Shown in pieces: positions 33,495 to 46,679 of a DNA stretch of 64,000 nt; the stretch's first letter is position 1, and each line of letters begins with the position of its first letter. The stretch comes from Micropterix aruncella (taxonomy: Eukaryota > Arthropoda > Insecta > Lepidoptera > Micropterigidae): NCBI GenBank assembly GCA_944548615.1, contig OX155951.1:41273964-41337963 (forward strand), read 5' to 3'. Position numbers and translations under genes: made by a program. The notes under the pieces are model-generated. The model worked only from the letters and a program-made list of their open reading frames with translations. It was not told where the DNA came from and did not search any database.

Positions 33495-33740
33495 TCGAAA
33501 ACGAAAACGAAATATACGAAACTCGCCTTATTTTGAATCGTTAAAAACTCACCTCAAAAAGTATTACTTTTCTAAGAAGTAACTAGTCCTCTATCTCTCC
33601 TTCCTGTACCAATTTCCTCTCCTCGGCCATTCTTAGTTTTAAATATAGTAATTTGTATTTTACGCAAAATAACTTATTTGTTTGTAACATATTGCAGTGT
33701 GGCAATAAGCTCGCCTTTTTGTATTTTAATTTTTAAGTGC
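33495..33740 (+). pseudogene. LINE ORF2 C-terminus and 3' end
   Basis: The + strand reads NIRNSPYFESLKTHLKKYYF and SKK then a stop at 33581, the usual last residues of Jockey-like ORF2 proteins. The 3' UTR follows and ends in TTGCAGTGTGGCAATAAGCT then CGCCTTTTTG, matching the LINE 3' end at 20620. Only the extreme 3' part of the element is present. Confidence 0.6.
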
Positions 33741-35110
33741 ATATAAAGTATATTCAATTCTTAAAATGGGCCTTAGACATTACCCAAGAAAAGTGGTTCC
33801 GATTCCAAGATGCAGCATGTGAAAGCGGCGCTAGACGGCGGCGTTCCCGTGGCATACCCGCCGCGCGCGCCCCACGGCGGGCGATATATAACTGCCATAA
33901 GGCATCGCGGGAGGAATTTAATTTGAAACAGATGTTATCTACCCTTAATTATAATCCCTTCGGTTGTAGAGGCGGAGCGATGCGAAGCGACGGCTTCTCG
34001 CCGCCTCGCCTCGGCCGAATTAGTTTCGGCAGACGCGCTTTTGTTGCTATTATTATGTGCAATATTTTACGCAGTTCGCCCCGCTAATGTTGCGCTGTTT
34101 GTAGAGACGCCGACGCTTCCCGGTGTCTCCTCAGCGCCGTAAATACGACTTAAACCGTCTGTATTATGGAGGGATGTTCATCCGCCGAGGCTGGCACGAT
34201 AGACTCGTATTTATAGTGACCTTTATTCCTAACATTGAAATCGATCGTAGAAAGTCGTATACACGGTGTTATCGGGGCATAGCAGACGATCTAATCTTAT
34301 CTAACCGGCACGAGTTTCTGCGGATGTAGTAGACCTCCTGCAATATTTAGAGAAATTGACTTAAAACCCCTGGCTTTTTATCACGTGATCCCGGCCAATG
34401 AGCGCTACACCGCGCTAACATGAGGTGGAAATCACGCGGTAAACTCGTTTCGTCGCCATATCTAGGAATATGTCGGAATCATGCGGTATTTGACTTATTT
34501 TGTCGCCATATATAGACATATCGCCCTGCATTATTTATTACATCCTTATAAATTCGTCACCGAGATAGGTTAAATCCCTAAACAAGTTTGACTGCGCAAC
34601 ATAAGAGCGATTTAGATCTCTTTTATCTCATTGTACGAGGCTACACATGAATAATCAATGAGCCCGCTCCCGATCGGATCGGATCCAATCCGGGCGCGAT
34701 TCCGGGTTCGGATCCGGCATGGGGGTGCGGTCGCAAATCGCCAGTCCGGCTAATTAGGCGGATTCGAGCTGGACGGGCGGCCGCAGCGGCGCGCAGGTAT
34801 TATCCGCCCAATCCGCCGCCCGGCTGCGGTCTCTCCCTGCACTTCGCTGATTAGCCATGGGACAGCTGCGTCGCAACACCCAAGACGCCCCCCACCCGAC
34901 CCCCCACCCCACCGAGGGGCGCTATAATTAATCGCCGCCGGATTTTCTATTACCCCCTAATTGACTTTGACGGATGCGCTCGATTCGGCCGGAATGGCAA
35001 CAAATGAAATTACAAACATGGGAGTACTTATCTACCCAATTACAAACATCACTGACAGGTCTGGGGCTCGCTTTTAGGTACCCACATCGGCGGCCGCTCA
35101 ACTCACTATC
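33741..35110. other. GC-rich islands (33800-34130, 34640-35110), no gene
   Basis: The second block has runs such as GATCGGATCGGATCC, CTAATTAGG, CAGCTG E-boxes and TAATTAATCG. Neither block repeats elsewhere in the window. Regulatory DNA is the likeliest reading, but this is inference. Confidence 0.32.
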
Positions 35111-36299
35111 CAGGCCATTCAGAAAACTTTGTTTTGTTAGCTCGTTTTAGTTAGATTTTATTTAATGTCAATTTCATTTTTTAAATGATGTAATCGAGGT
35201 TTGTACTAAGGCGTTCGCGGGTGTATATGAGCTTATATATTCGAATGCGTGTGCATTGATGTGCATGATGTACATTTACCTTGCGGTAAGGAAAACAATA
35301 AGACAATTATCATTGGTCGAATCGTAGTAAACACACTGTGACAATTTCTACTTGATGAAGCGATATGCGTCACTGTTCTAGGTATTGGCTATTTAATAAG
35401 TACGATAATGTATTAGCATTCGATTGTCAAACTCTTTTGTTAAGAAGCAATTCACCTGTTTTCTCTACAGAATAGCCGCAGTTATATTTTTATACCAGTA
35501 TTCTACTGATATTACAATGTAAAAAGATCATGCCGGCGATATTACGACGGTCGACAACAAATTTTATTCCATGGAAGGCTGCACCCTCATCATATCTGAG
35601 ACCCAGCCAATCCTGATATTTTATTCCTTCTTATGACATGATAAAGCGGCGACCATATAACGCCGAAATAATCTATGACACTGCATACATAAGAAAAGTA
35701 AACGAGATTTATAGTGCATGAAATTAAATGAAATATATTTATTGTCTGAATTATGGTTTCACAATTATGGTGATAATACAGTAGATTATATCTCTCATAA
35801 TTCCCTGTTATTGCAAACCGATTGACAATTTTACGTATTTTCTAAATTTTGTAATAACCAATTAATTAATTGCATTATTCATTATTCTACCTAAAATATA
35901 GATCTAGCAAATGACATTAATTACAATAAAATGAAATCATTAAAAAAAAACAAAATAAGCAATCTTTCAATATTAAAAATTCGTAATATTTATCATCTAC
36001 GCAGAAAACCAGTAATTTTGTGGCTCTTACTTTATTTTAAATTTTATTATTATTTATTTTATATTTACCGATCAGTCGATATGCTGGCCATACCGATCAT
36101 GCTGGTCATAACGAAGTTTACTATCGAGTATTGATGGTATTTCAATTAGAATTTTAATATACTTTATTTGCACCTTAAAAATAAAATACGAAGGGCTTTG
36201 TCTTTCAACTAACCTAATCATACAGTGGTACATGCGCGCGTTGTGGCAATCAAGAATATTAAAGAAACAAGTTATTCCGCGTAGAATACAAACTACTAT
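35111..36299. other. AT-rich DNA, no gene recognised
   Basis: Short accidental frames only. Confidence 0.45.
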
Positions 36300-37200
<901 letters not shown>

Positions 37201-37304
37201 AACCGTCCGCTATATTCGGACACGTAATCAAACTTACGTAGACTGAAGATCGTATGCATACATTTTGCAAACGTTTGTTGAGTAGTTTCTCTGTTAATCG
37301 AGAT

Positions 37305-37385
37305 CGAGGGAGACAGAATGATCAATATCGTTAAAACTTCCTGAGGTGACGAGTTCGCCCGTTGTAGTCGACAGCTCTAGTAGTT
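37305..37385 (+). repeat. Fragment of the unclassified GC-richer repeat family
   Basis: GAGGGAGACAGAATGATCAA then TATCGTTAAAACTTCCTGAGG and GTTCGCCCGTTGTAGTCGAC match the start of the second unit at 15160-15235. The copy stops after about 80 bp. Confidence 0.65.
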
Positions 37386-37884
37386 GGTTAATCGAGATAA
37401 GCCAAATCTTCATAGTCAAGAAAAGGTGCATAGATTTAGCCACCGCGCTTTACGCTGACAGGGCATTCTTAATTGTAAGCAGACTTGTGCAGCGAGCTCT
37501 CCGACTGAATACGTAGATGCTACGAGCGCCCGAGGCAGTTAGGCGATTGCGACGTCAGCTCATCGATTCGGCTGAAATTGCTCCGCGTCCGCGACGTGAA
37601 AATTTAATCAGTTTTCATGAAATTCCACCTGCAGAAAGGTTGCTGGCGCCGCAATTTACGATGCACGCGGCCACGAATACATTAGCGGCGCCCGACGCGG
37701 CGCCGCCGCGGCGGCGGCGCGGTCGCGTGCGGCGCCGCCGGGCCGCGACCCGCGCAAAGCCTTTGTCTAAACTCCTGCCTATTCATTGCCTTATCGTGCC
37801 ATGGCTGGGCCGACGAGCCAAGTGACGTCCCTCCAAAGATCCTATATTTATTTATTTAAAAAAACTGACATTTTAGGTTGACAT
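37386..37884. other. GC-rich island (37490-37830)
   Basis: A run of GGCGGCGCC-type words peaks at 37680-37760. The open frame 37517-37825 is Arg/Pro/Ala-rich and looks compositional. No repeat relation was seen. Confidence 0.35.
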
Positions 37885-38095
37885 GACTTACAGCCGGTTC
37901 TTTCCACTGCTGAATATAGGTCTCTCCCAATGCTTCGCTGACTATTCTTTTACCTGCTCCATCCAGATGCTTGCCGCTACCCGTATCATGTCGTTAGACC
38001 ATCGATCTGGATCCTACACTGCGTTTTCCGGTGCACGGTCGCTCTTCGACAACCTTCTTCCCCAACAATTATCTGTTCTTCGGGATATAATTGTT
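37885..38095 (-). pseudogene. LINE ORF2 C-terminal fragment, second member of the 6205 family
   Basis: On the minus strand RRTDNCWGRRL is followed by WSNDMIRVAASIWMEQVKE and, in another frame, GETYIQQWKEPA-like sequence. It corresponds to the GRWGRRV...RWTDD...W-x-QA...YVQQW end of the same LINE type as 6205-6577. It is short and frame-broken, and it is truncated at 38095 where another retroelement 3' end begins. Confidence 0.55.
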
Positions 38096-38330
38096 TGTTT
38101 GAAAAACTTTATTGCACACACAATATAGTACAACCAGGTGGGCCATCTGCTTTTATACAAAACTTATAGTTTATCTTTCTCTTTTCTCTCTGTCTATCCT
38201 CGATTCCCCTTTTGGGCAGCTCAATGCCCCCTTGACGCCCTTCGTCGGCTGCTCCTATACCGGCGCTCACTTTCCTACATAGAAGTGCTAAACATCTTAA
38301 CAAAAATTCGTAGATTCTTTTAAGTTGCCT
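38096..38330 (-). mobile_element. Retroelement 3' end with AATAAA signal
   Basis: Read on the minus strand, GGCCCACCTGGTTGTACTAT then ATTGTGTGTGCAATAAAGTT and TTTCAAACAAAC form a typical polyadenylated LINE or SINE 3' terminus. Its end abuts the truncated LINE at 38095, so it probably inserted into it. No coding part was recognised. Confidence 0.45.
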
Positions 38331-39825
38331 TTGATCGTGTTATAAATATAGTTAATGAATATAGTAAAACTTATAGTAAATAAATATAGTAAATAAATAT
38401 AGTAAAACTTAGTTAGTTAGAAGCACAGTGAGCAGTTTCGCTGGCTAAATGTTTTAACATACGTTCAAATCAAATAAATCAACGAATATTGTAGAATATA
38501 TACAAGAAAAAAACGAGACAGTAAGTAATATTTATATAAAAAGAAATTAGACATTCCAAATTAAAAAAAAGGTTAATAATATTATCAATGAGTCGAACGA
38601 ATTAACCGTATTACCAGATTTAGTCATCATTTACATTGTTAGGTTTTACATGTTATAACAAATTTACATTAGCTTTTTTAAATTATATTTAGTACGATAC
38701 TTATGAACAAAATATTTAAAAATGTTATATTTAAATCTTATTTGAAACGTTAAAAAAACTGTTAAGTTTAACTATCAAGCATTATCATATCCGAGTGAAA
38801 AAGTACACTAATTAAAATTATACAAAAAATATAAATCGGAATAAAATGGTCGAAAATAATACCAATCAAAGAACAAGAATAATAAGGTAGTCAGTATTTT
38901 TTAAAGTAAAAGAAGAAAAATACAAGTATACATATGCAAATACAAGCATTAAATACACGTGCATAGGTCAAATAATAAATGATCCTAATAAAAGTTGATT
39001 TGAGCAATGAAAAACACATTCATATATAAGTAATAATGATAAAATGTTAAAAGGTATGTTGGTGGATTAATAATACCTACATGCATAGACAATTATTTTA
39101 TAAAATCTAAATCATAATACTCCTCGTTTATCACCTTCTCAAACTTTAACCGAGCTCAACAAAACAAATTTTGCGGCGCACTCACTCCCTCTCCGCCCCG
39201 CTCCGCCCTCTCGATTCCCCTCCCTAAATCATAAGCCGTGTATCGTGAATATTTATGACGGTCTGAAGCGCGCGCCCGGCTCATGTGAGCTCCTCTGAAA
39301 GTTTCTCATTTTGTGCAAGTTCATAATACGGTATGCCGTTATCGCTGAGTGAAGGTGGAATTCTTTGCAAGGATTGCATACACGCCGTATCCCGCGTGCG
39401 CCTTCTCGCCCATAATAAATAGTTCGCCTATCATAACTTTTCCGCATGGCCGTAATTTTGTTCACGGGGCGCCCCACCGCGTCGAGCGCGGCGCGGCGCT
39501 CGAGGGCGGCCGCCAACTTCCCGCCCAGATAGCGATTGCTATGTCGCCTTTATCCGATGCCACCCGATACACAACCTTTTCTACCTGCATATACGTAACT
39601 AAAAATAATTTAAAAAATAAATAAAACACGACTGCGGGTGCAAAAAGTGAACTGTTCTATTTATAATTATTAATTGTTCGCGCAGAACAGCACATTTTTT
39701 AGAGAATAAAGTTCTTCCTTCAAACAATATTCGTTTAAACAACATTCACTTTACAAAAGCTTTAGCGGGACTTCACGTGAGTCAGGCCCATTGTAAAGTG
39801 CTCAAGTAAAAAAAAATTTTTTTTT
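38331..39825. other. AT-rich DNA, GC-rich island at 39120-39610
   Basis: A degenerate tandem of TAAATATAGTAAA occurs at 38340-38415. The island has CG-rich words and open frames on both strands without domains. Confidence 0.4.
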
Positions 39826-40145
39826 TTATTATTTGTGGTTTATGTATTTATCCATATATGATAGATACATACATATTTTCGGAATGTACTCGAGCACGCC
39901 TTACGTTTGATTATATACACGATATATTTATCTTTTTTTATTGACATTTGGACATTTAGATATATATTTATTTGACATTTGGACAGTTTGGGTAAGTACC
40001 CTATGACACTTGGAATGATATAACGATTCTATTAATTCTACACATTTCTAAATCGGTTCTGGAGTTTAGACGTTATGAAGGAATAATGACTCGAAAAAAT
40101 ACATACATGAATCCTGAATTTGTGGTTGGGCAGTCGTGTAACGCT
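39826..40145. repeat. Interspersed repeat, uninterrupted copy of the 51236-51905 family
   Basis: Shared landmarks in order are TTTATGTATTTATCCATATA, ACGATATATTTAT, TTGACATTTGGACATTTA, CCCTATGACACT, ATAACGATTCTAT, TCTAAATCGGTTC and TTGGGCAGTCGTGTAA. The T-rich left border suggests a retroelement 3' end in minus orientation. The family is not named. Confidence 0.6.
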
Positions 40146-42494
40146 CGTTCATAACTGGGTGATTGGCTGAATATTATAATAGTATTCTAAAAAATATGAA
40201 ATCGATGAAACATCGATTTCAACACGAACACTGTAAAAACATGACTAAAAGATCAAGATATTATAAATATTGTTTTAACCGACAATGTAAATCTGACAAT
40301 CATGCCTTCGCTCTTCATTATTTTATATATTTATTTTAAATATTTATTTAAATATTTTTATTATTAGTTATGTAGGTTCTATACTTTTTAATCGTTTTTT
40401 AGATAAGTCGGCAACGTTAACAAAGCCTGCAACGGAGTGGCGCGGCGTCATATTTTCGTAATAAATTTGTCTCTTTTATGCACCCACATAACTCAGCGAG
40501 GTAGATATGTAGGCGATAGAAAGATAAAATGGAGTTTATTTCATTTTCAAAACTTTTGACAGCTGTACAGTTTTAGTCGGTGGAGTAAATAGTTTCATGC
40601 CCTTTAAACGCTAATTTATCCGGCAATGCGATTAATCCGTATGCAACTTACAAAACATAAAGAATATATTTATCTCTTCCAAGCACCCACGCGCGACAGT
40701 ATTTAAAAAAAATCAACACGTAATTACTTTGCTAATATAACAAACTTGTGTCGTGATCTTTGAAAAAGTGACCAATATGGCGGCGTTATGTCTATTTTTA
40801 TCCGTGCTATTTGAGTTTGAATTTACTTCGACAGAAACTGTCGCTCTTTTCGGCGCGTTTGCCACTTCCGCTCGGTGTCGATTTTTAATATGTGTTCACG
40901 TCACAAAATATATTAAAATTTGCTCATGAAATCTTCAGCTCTCTGTTTAAAATGGTAGCTTCAAGAATGAAAATAACTGTGACTTATCAAACTCTTAACA
41001 TTTTTTCGACAATAAGAAGTAAAATTAAAAAGGACGCCCGCTATCTTCTGTGAGTTTTTCCGTTAGGTTGTCTCTGAATCGATTCCCATTTCGATTTACT
41101 TACTAACACAAAGACTGAAGCATTTTATCCCGAAGCCAATCGCTTGAATATTTTTCTTGCCGAAGGTGCGGGACCGCTGTCAGCCGTCCGTTATTCTATA
41201 GACGAGATCAGCCTCAGCAGGGCGCGGCAATCTTTCTTACTTTGACAGGTGGATTTCGGGTGCTTCCAACTTGCGACCCTGCTCCGCCCCGAGTTGCCAA
41301 ACGAGGCACCGTCACCTCTGAGTCTGAGCCTCGCGGTCTTACTTTATAACTTCATCGATATCGCATCAGAATCCGAAGAGTAACGTTTAAGTTCTCAACT
41401 AGCGATGAGTCTTTCCTGCTCCAAGATGGATCCCGTTTCGGAGTCCTTTCCATTGGCATAAGAAGACCTGAAAGAGCGGGGCTTACTCCTAATTCGAACC
41501 CGACAACTATCGCGCCGAATAGCCATTCCATTCCGTCAACCAGCAGTCGTCTATGCGTCTAGCAGTCTCGCTACTTCTACCTTTAGACACGTTTGTTATG
41601 TTAAACACTTATTAGATAATTTTCACCTGTCGTCCCTAAGCAACGCGCGATGATTATTTATCACCGCAAGTGATTCTACTGAACTATCGATTTTCCGCAC
41701 TTTAGGAAGCGTTTTTTTTGGGATCGTTCTAAACCTAAATCAAAATCTAGCGTATAAGAGTATTCTAGTCAATACTAATTTCAAAGTTTTTCTATTTTTC
41801 CCAAATCGAATTGATATCTTCATTTATGACTTGATTGCCAAACTAATATCGATTATTTGTTCAAAAAAGAGTAACGGATGGTTTTGTTCGCACCATTTAC
41901 GTTACGTCGCATTGTGAACTAGCCCGAAAGCTTTTTATACGGACCCTCGGGCTGGTGGCAGCTTGCTCGATCTATTTCACATTAGCTCGGGGGCCTCTGG
42001 ATGTTTCTCTTACATTTTTCAGGCGGACTTTCAACTTTGGCGCCGAGATAGGAGCGCGGCCTGTCTTGATAATACAGCTCTCGGCCGACTCAAACAAAAT
42101 AAGCAGATGATATCGCCAAGTTTTCAGAGCGACATCAGTCTCTCACATTTTACTCATCTAGAGAGAGCCGGAAGTAAAAGGGAACTTTGAGGGTCATATT
42201 TTTTTGCTTTGGTTTTCTGCGTTTATTATTTCTGTTAGGCGCGGATTCAGCTGTATTTTTCTTTCATTCGAAGACTAGAAAATACGTCATAATTCAACTT
42301 AAGACTCAGACATACAAAAAAACACTGTCCGTGAGGGCAGAATTACTACAAATGATTTTGTGAAAGATTTAAATTGAGGATTCAAATTAAGGGATCTAAA
42401 TGTCGTTTTGTTGCTACCTTTGTCGCGTGAAGCTCTTATTCTTTGAGGATGTCTTTAAGGATTCTTTAACAAAAAATTTAAATTTCAAGGACAA
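40146..42494. other. Gene-free DNA, moderately GC-rich at 41040-42190
   Basis: I found no coding similarity and no repeat shared inside the window. The moderately GC-rich part shows no splice-flanked frame I would trust. Confidence 0.4.
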
Positions 42495-42642
42495 AGCTTT
42501 CTCTAAAATAAACACACAAAGGGTGAGGTAAGAAGAGAGGAGTCACAATAAGTATATCAATTTAATGTGAATCCACGTTATATAATGAGTCATACATACA
42601 TGTTATGTAAATATATTGATGAATACATATTATTATTATTAC
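42495..42642. repeat. Partial copy of the 50635 repeat family
   Basis: TAATGTGAATCCACGTTATA then TAATGAGTCATACATACATG and TAAATATATTGATGAATACAT match TAGTGTGAATACACATTATA etc. at 50780-50850. Only the terminal part is present. Confidence 0.5.
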
Positions 42643-42644
42643 AG

Positions 42645-42730
42645 TAGGACCTCGCTTATCCGAGGTAATGTGTACCGAAGGTACCTCGGATAATCGAAAA
42701 CTCGGATAACACGGACTCTGTTGTAAATCG
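42645..42730 (+). mobile_element. pogo/Tigger-type terminal sequence
   Basis: After TA at 42642-42643 the sequence reads CAGTAGGACCTCGCTTATCC, then CTCGGATAATCGAAAACTCG and GATAACACGG. This is the repetitive TTATCCGA/TCGGATAA end typical of pogo-Tigger elements of the Tc1/mariner superfamily. I found no matching right end, so this is a fragment. Confidence 0.5.
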
Positions 42731-43011
42731 AGGGGGAAACATACGGTAAAGTTCAAAATGATTGAAAACGTAGTCAATGAAGTGAAAGAAGACATCCATT
42801 ACGTATTTATGTAAATGTAGTCAGTTAAAATGTAATACAATACGCACATAATGTCAGTTAAAATGTAATACAATACATACATACATACATACATTTATTT
42901 ACAAAATCGACCAAAAATTTGCAGCGCAGTTTATATATAGATTGTCTAATGTAATTGGTAATGATGGTATTTCCATCAATTTTTCGAAAAAATATATGAC
43001 ATTCATAGGTA

Positions 43012-43682
43012 GAATCGGTCGATACAGTGTGAGAAAGCTATATCCACATACTAATACAAAGCTCGCTATTGATAGGCATTTAGAGAATAGTATAGATAAT
43101 ATCAGCGTATATGTATATAGCGCAATGTTGCGTCGAGAGATCTCACAAAAAAAGTGTATGATAAACCAGTGAGTTGATTTTATTTGTTGGCATTCAGAGA
43201 TTCCGTAGCAATCCATCCCGAGTTAGGTGAGGCGGTCCGAAGGATAATAACCGCCATATTTCCGTTTGCATATCGCTTTGAGAGCGTGACCACTGTCCAT
43301 CAGGCGACCCTCTCCTCGGCCAAATTACTCGTTTATATCGTCGGACTATTTTTCATTTCCGATACGACCGGACGTCGCACAAAGACCCATCCACTATCAG
43401 CCACCCTTCCCTTTCCCTTCTCCCCTCCATCGTCCCTTCGCTCCACCCGACTGACCGCAGATTTTCACGGAAAATATCGGCCTCTGTAGCGATTACAAAA
43501 ACGAAAATGCCTCCATTGTATTGTCCGGTAACGGAATTGAGTCTGCAACATTGCGCTATATACATATACGCTGATATAATCTATGCTATGTTATAAATGT
43601 CCATCTTTGTATAGCGAGTTCCAATAGCGAGCTTTGTATAGGTACGCGGATATTGCTTTCTCACACTCTATCGACCGATCCT
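43012..43682. mobile_element. Inverted-repeat element with arms of about 120-138 bp
   Basis: The left arm (43012-43131) and the reverse complement of the right arm (43545-43682) share ATCGGTCGATA-AGTGTGAG, ATACAAAGCTCGCTATTG and TATCAGCGTATATGTATATA then GCGCAATGTTGC. About 410 bp of non-repeated sequence lies between them, including GC-richer DNA with no recognised gene. The arms differ by several substitutions and a small insertion, so the structure is old. No target duplication was found, and it may be a DNA transposon or a local inverted duplication. Confidence 0.6.
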
Positions 43683-44301
43683 ATCTATATTTAGGTTAGC
43701 TCTTCAAATGATCGTTCTTTCAAATGATCGCGTCGTTATTACATAAAATTATCGATGTATTGCTGAATCCACGTATTCCTCCTACTGCTGTGAATATACG
43801 ATTTGTGTTTTTTTTTTTAATGATTTTTAAATGAGTGGTCATACACAAGGTGTTCATGACTTAAAATCCTTTTTTTTATGGAATGATTCTGTGCATCAAA
43901 TTCAGCAAGAAATATTTTAGTCGACGTATGTTTCCAGTAGATCATTCTACGTGAAAAACTGAGATGACATAACTAACAACATTTTTCAATTTAGGATTGG
44001 TTACCGAGAAAAAAGTAATTTAGTTAATCTTTAGGAATTCAATATATTTTCTCAGTAACGAAGGCCTAAATAAAAAAAAATTAGAAAATGAAAAGCTACT
44101 ATTAATAATGAGCTATCTGTGCATAATAGGGAACCTTTAAAACTTATTTGATTGTTTGGTCAATTTATTTGTTTATTTATTTATATATTTATTTATATAT
44201 TTATTATAAGTCGGTTAGTTATTAATTAAACATTTAAATAAGTCATTATTCGTTTAAATGAATCTCTTAGTTTGTTAAGAGTAAAAGAGCAATCTGAATA
44301 A
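43683..44301. other. AT-rich DNA, no gene recognised
   Basis: Homopolymer-rich sequence. A TTTATTTATATATTTA low-complexity stretch lies at about 44160-44210. Confidence 0.45.
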
Positions 44302-44816
44302 ATGAATACTGGAAATATAATAGGCACTAAATACTAAAAAAACGAGTATGAGATTTTGTTCTAAATACCATCGCCAACAGCCTAAACAACGCACTGTATG
44401 CCAGAGTCCAATATTCTCCCCGTGAGAGATGTGTGAAGTTCGCGCAAGTTCTACATATATACCGAACAATAGGAAACAAAATACGCACTATGTGCATACG
44501 CAGGTAACCAGTTTGGGTCCAAAATGGATCAAAGTACGTGAAATGTGTCTTTGGTATTTAGTGACTTTTTAATACTATCCACTGCGAGTACGTGCCTTAT
44601 TTATGATTCTGCCTCAAGTATCTAGTATTTTCTTTTTTGTCATGTTTCTTTGAAGCCTAGTGGTTTTTTATTGTTTATTTTTTCATAATAGTGTATAAGT
44701 CTATATAAGTTACGTCTCTTTCTTACAAATAAAACAGATGAAAACAGTTTTTTTTGGTTTTAATCAATTCAAGCGAAATGGTATTTAGTGCCTATTATGT
44801 TTTCGGTATTTATTAA
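44302..44816. mobile_element. MITE-like element with about 30-bp inverted ends
   Basis: The left end ATACTGGAAATATAATAGGC then ACTAAATAC pairs with the reverse complement of the right end, ATACCGAAAACATAATAGGC then ACTAAATAC. The interior is non-coding. TA-rich flanks prevent a sure call of the target duplication. Confidence 0.55.
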
Positions 44817-45740
44817 TGAAAAAAAAATAGGTCACTATCACCCCAGAACAGACATAAAATCTGGTGGGGTGGTATAATCCACCAAAATCTCATCTAATGT
44901 GTTGTAAAAATATTATTTTTTATGCTTTATTTTTGTCAAAATCTACTGTTATATTTAATAATTTTATAATATCTATATTTTTTTAAATATTAAAAAAAAA
45001 CTTTTTTTTTAAATAGTCTCTTTATAACCTTGCCCAAAAACCTCCCAATTTTTTTAATGCTTTCGTAATCAGTTGTATGCACACAATTACCCCTGTAAAA
45101 AAGGATTTTAGTTGTGGATTTTGCAAAAGCAGTAATTGCTACAAGTTACTTGGGACCTTTCCTTAAACCGAATCGACTCCCTATTCATACAAAGGTCTCT
45201 AGTTTGTTAGTGTTTATACTCTGATAGTCTTTCGATAGCCTTTTGCGATATTGCGCTAAATCCCGAGCGAGAAAGCATATTTCACTAGAAAAGAGCCGAC
45301 ATATACTTTCGCGACATAGAGAAAGCTGCGACACGAAAAACCTTTCAAGAGGTCCGCGAGATTTTCCATTTCCGGTCGCTATTTTTGTTATTCATATGCT
45401 GGGGCATTGATATCCTATGTTGGCGCTCAGAAGCTGAAATCGTGTTTTATTTACGTCGAGTCGACGCTCGCCGGCGCCGCCCTCCTCCGGGCTTCCAATC
45501 GCGGTCAAAACGCATTTATTTCCTTCTCCGGTTTCTGTGTGGCTTCAGTATCTCCAGTCATTCAATAAAGTTAACCGAAAACATCAAAAACACGCTTTTG
45601 AATGCTCTAGTTAATTGACGGTCTGAAAATAGGAATTACGTATCTAATTGGGGAAAAAAACATTGCAAATTTATAATATTTCTTCAGTGTAACAGGTGTG
45701 ACAAAGACTGAGATATAATTATGTAGAAAATTTATTGTAA
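44817..45740. other. Gene-free DNA
   Basis: AT-rich to about 45150, then GC-richer to 45560. A 77-codon + strand frame (45385-45618) shows no domain. Confidence 0.4.
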
Positions 45741-46171
45741 CAGGCTGTTCAAAAATAGCATCTTATGGAATAGTTTTGAACTGAGCCGTCTACTTTGGAT
45801 GCAAATCGGTTCCTTTCAGCGGCATTTTCAATTTAGAAGATTAGCCAAATATCGCACAGATCCATATTAGACAGTAGGGAGCCTGGTGAACCACTGAATT
45901 TCCGGAAATGCGGATCCTACAAGACCAAAATACAAACTTATTCAATAAAATTGACATTTCGGCTTGTCAAGAGCCTACTGGGACATGTTTGATATCCAGT
46001 GATATGCGACTATCTTTGTAGCATTTGTACCACGTTACTTAGTCTCCGAAAGCTTGTTAGGTTTTGTGAATGGTTTCCACTTGCGTATTATCGAGCTTTT
46101 TTTTAAAATACTTTTCCCGTGCTATATTTGTTTACGAATAAGAATAAAGTTGATACTTTTTGAACAGACTA
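45741..46171. mobile_element. Candidate short inverted-repeat element
   Basis: CAGGCTGTTCAAAAATAGCATC on the left (split: CAGGCTGTTCAAAAAT) and the reverse complement of the right end, TAGTCTGTTCAAAAAGTATC, share a CTGTTCAAAAA core. This is a short match, so the element is a proposal only. Confidence 0.35.
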
Positions 46172-46229
46172 CGTCTGTCTTGATACATTACAAACGTTAC
46201 ATTCTAGAGCAAGTACATATTTAATAAAA

Positions 46230-46275
46230 TTGTATTCATTATTTTTTTTCTTTCTTTCCAGGTAAGAATCACACT
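46230..46275 (+). promoter_or_regulatory. Candidate recursive splice site (ratchet point) 2
   Basis: A near-perfect pyrimidine tract (ATTTTTTTTCTTTCTTTC) precedes CAG|GTAAGAATC, with the junction after 46261. It is stronger than the site at 9817 and shares its first nine intron-start bases. Acceptor and donor abut with no exon, as in Drosophila ratchet points. No + strand exon of a host gene is recognisable within 64 kb. The spacing between the two sites, about 36 kb, is of the order seen between ratchet points in long fly introns. Confidence 0.5.
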
Positions 46276-46679
46276 CTTAACAAGAAATCGCCACTCTAAT
46301 GAATAAATGTAAGTTTAAAAAAATATATTAGTTTCAATGTATCCAAAATATAAAGATTTTCACCTCTCGTAACAAAAGCAACCTTGACACGGATACAAAC
46401 GCTTCGCCAATATCCGGCCTCCTTTAACCAACTTACGGATTCTTTTTCCTCTGAAGTTTGTCTTGTATACGTGTGCTCGTGCTACCGGCCTACACAAGCG
46501 ATGCGACCTACCTTGTTTGTTAACATAAGATATATGTGATTTCCTATATCGAACTCGACTGTGGAGTGTTATTGCAGTAGCGTTGCCCTTGGAAGCTAAC
46601 GGCTCCATGCATCATGGGTCATTATGACGTGATCGTTATCTTGTGTCGAATCAACTCACGGTATACATAACTACCATCA
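46276..46679. other. Unassigned DNA with an unrecognised basic frame on the minus strand
   Basis: The 82-codon frame 46360-46608 (minus) is rich in Arg/Lys, with RKSHISYVNKQGRSHRLC near its start. I recognise no family. It could be an unknown exon or chance. Confidence 0.25.
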
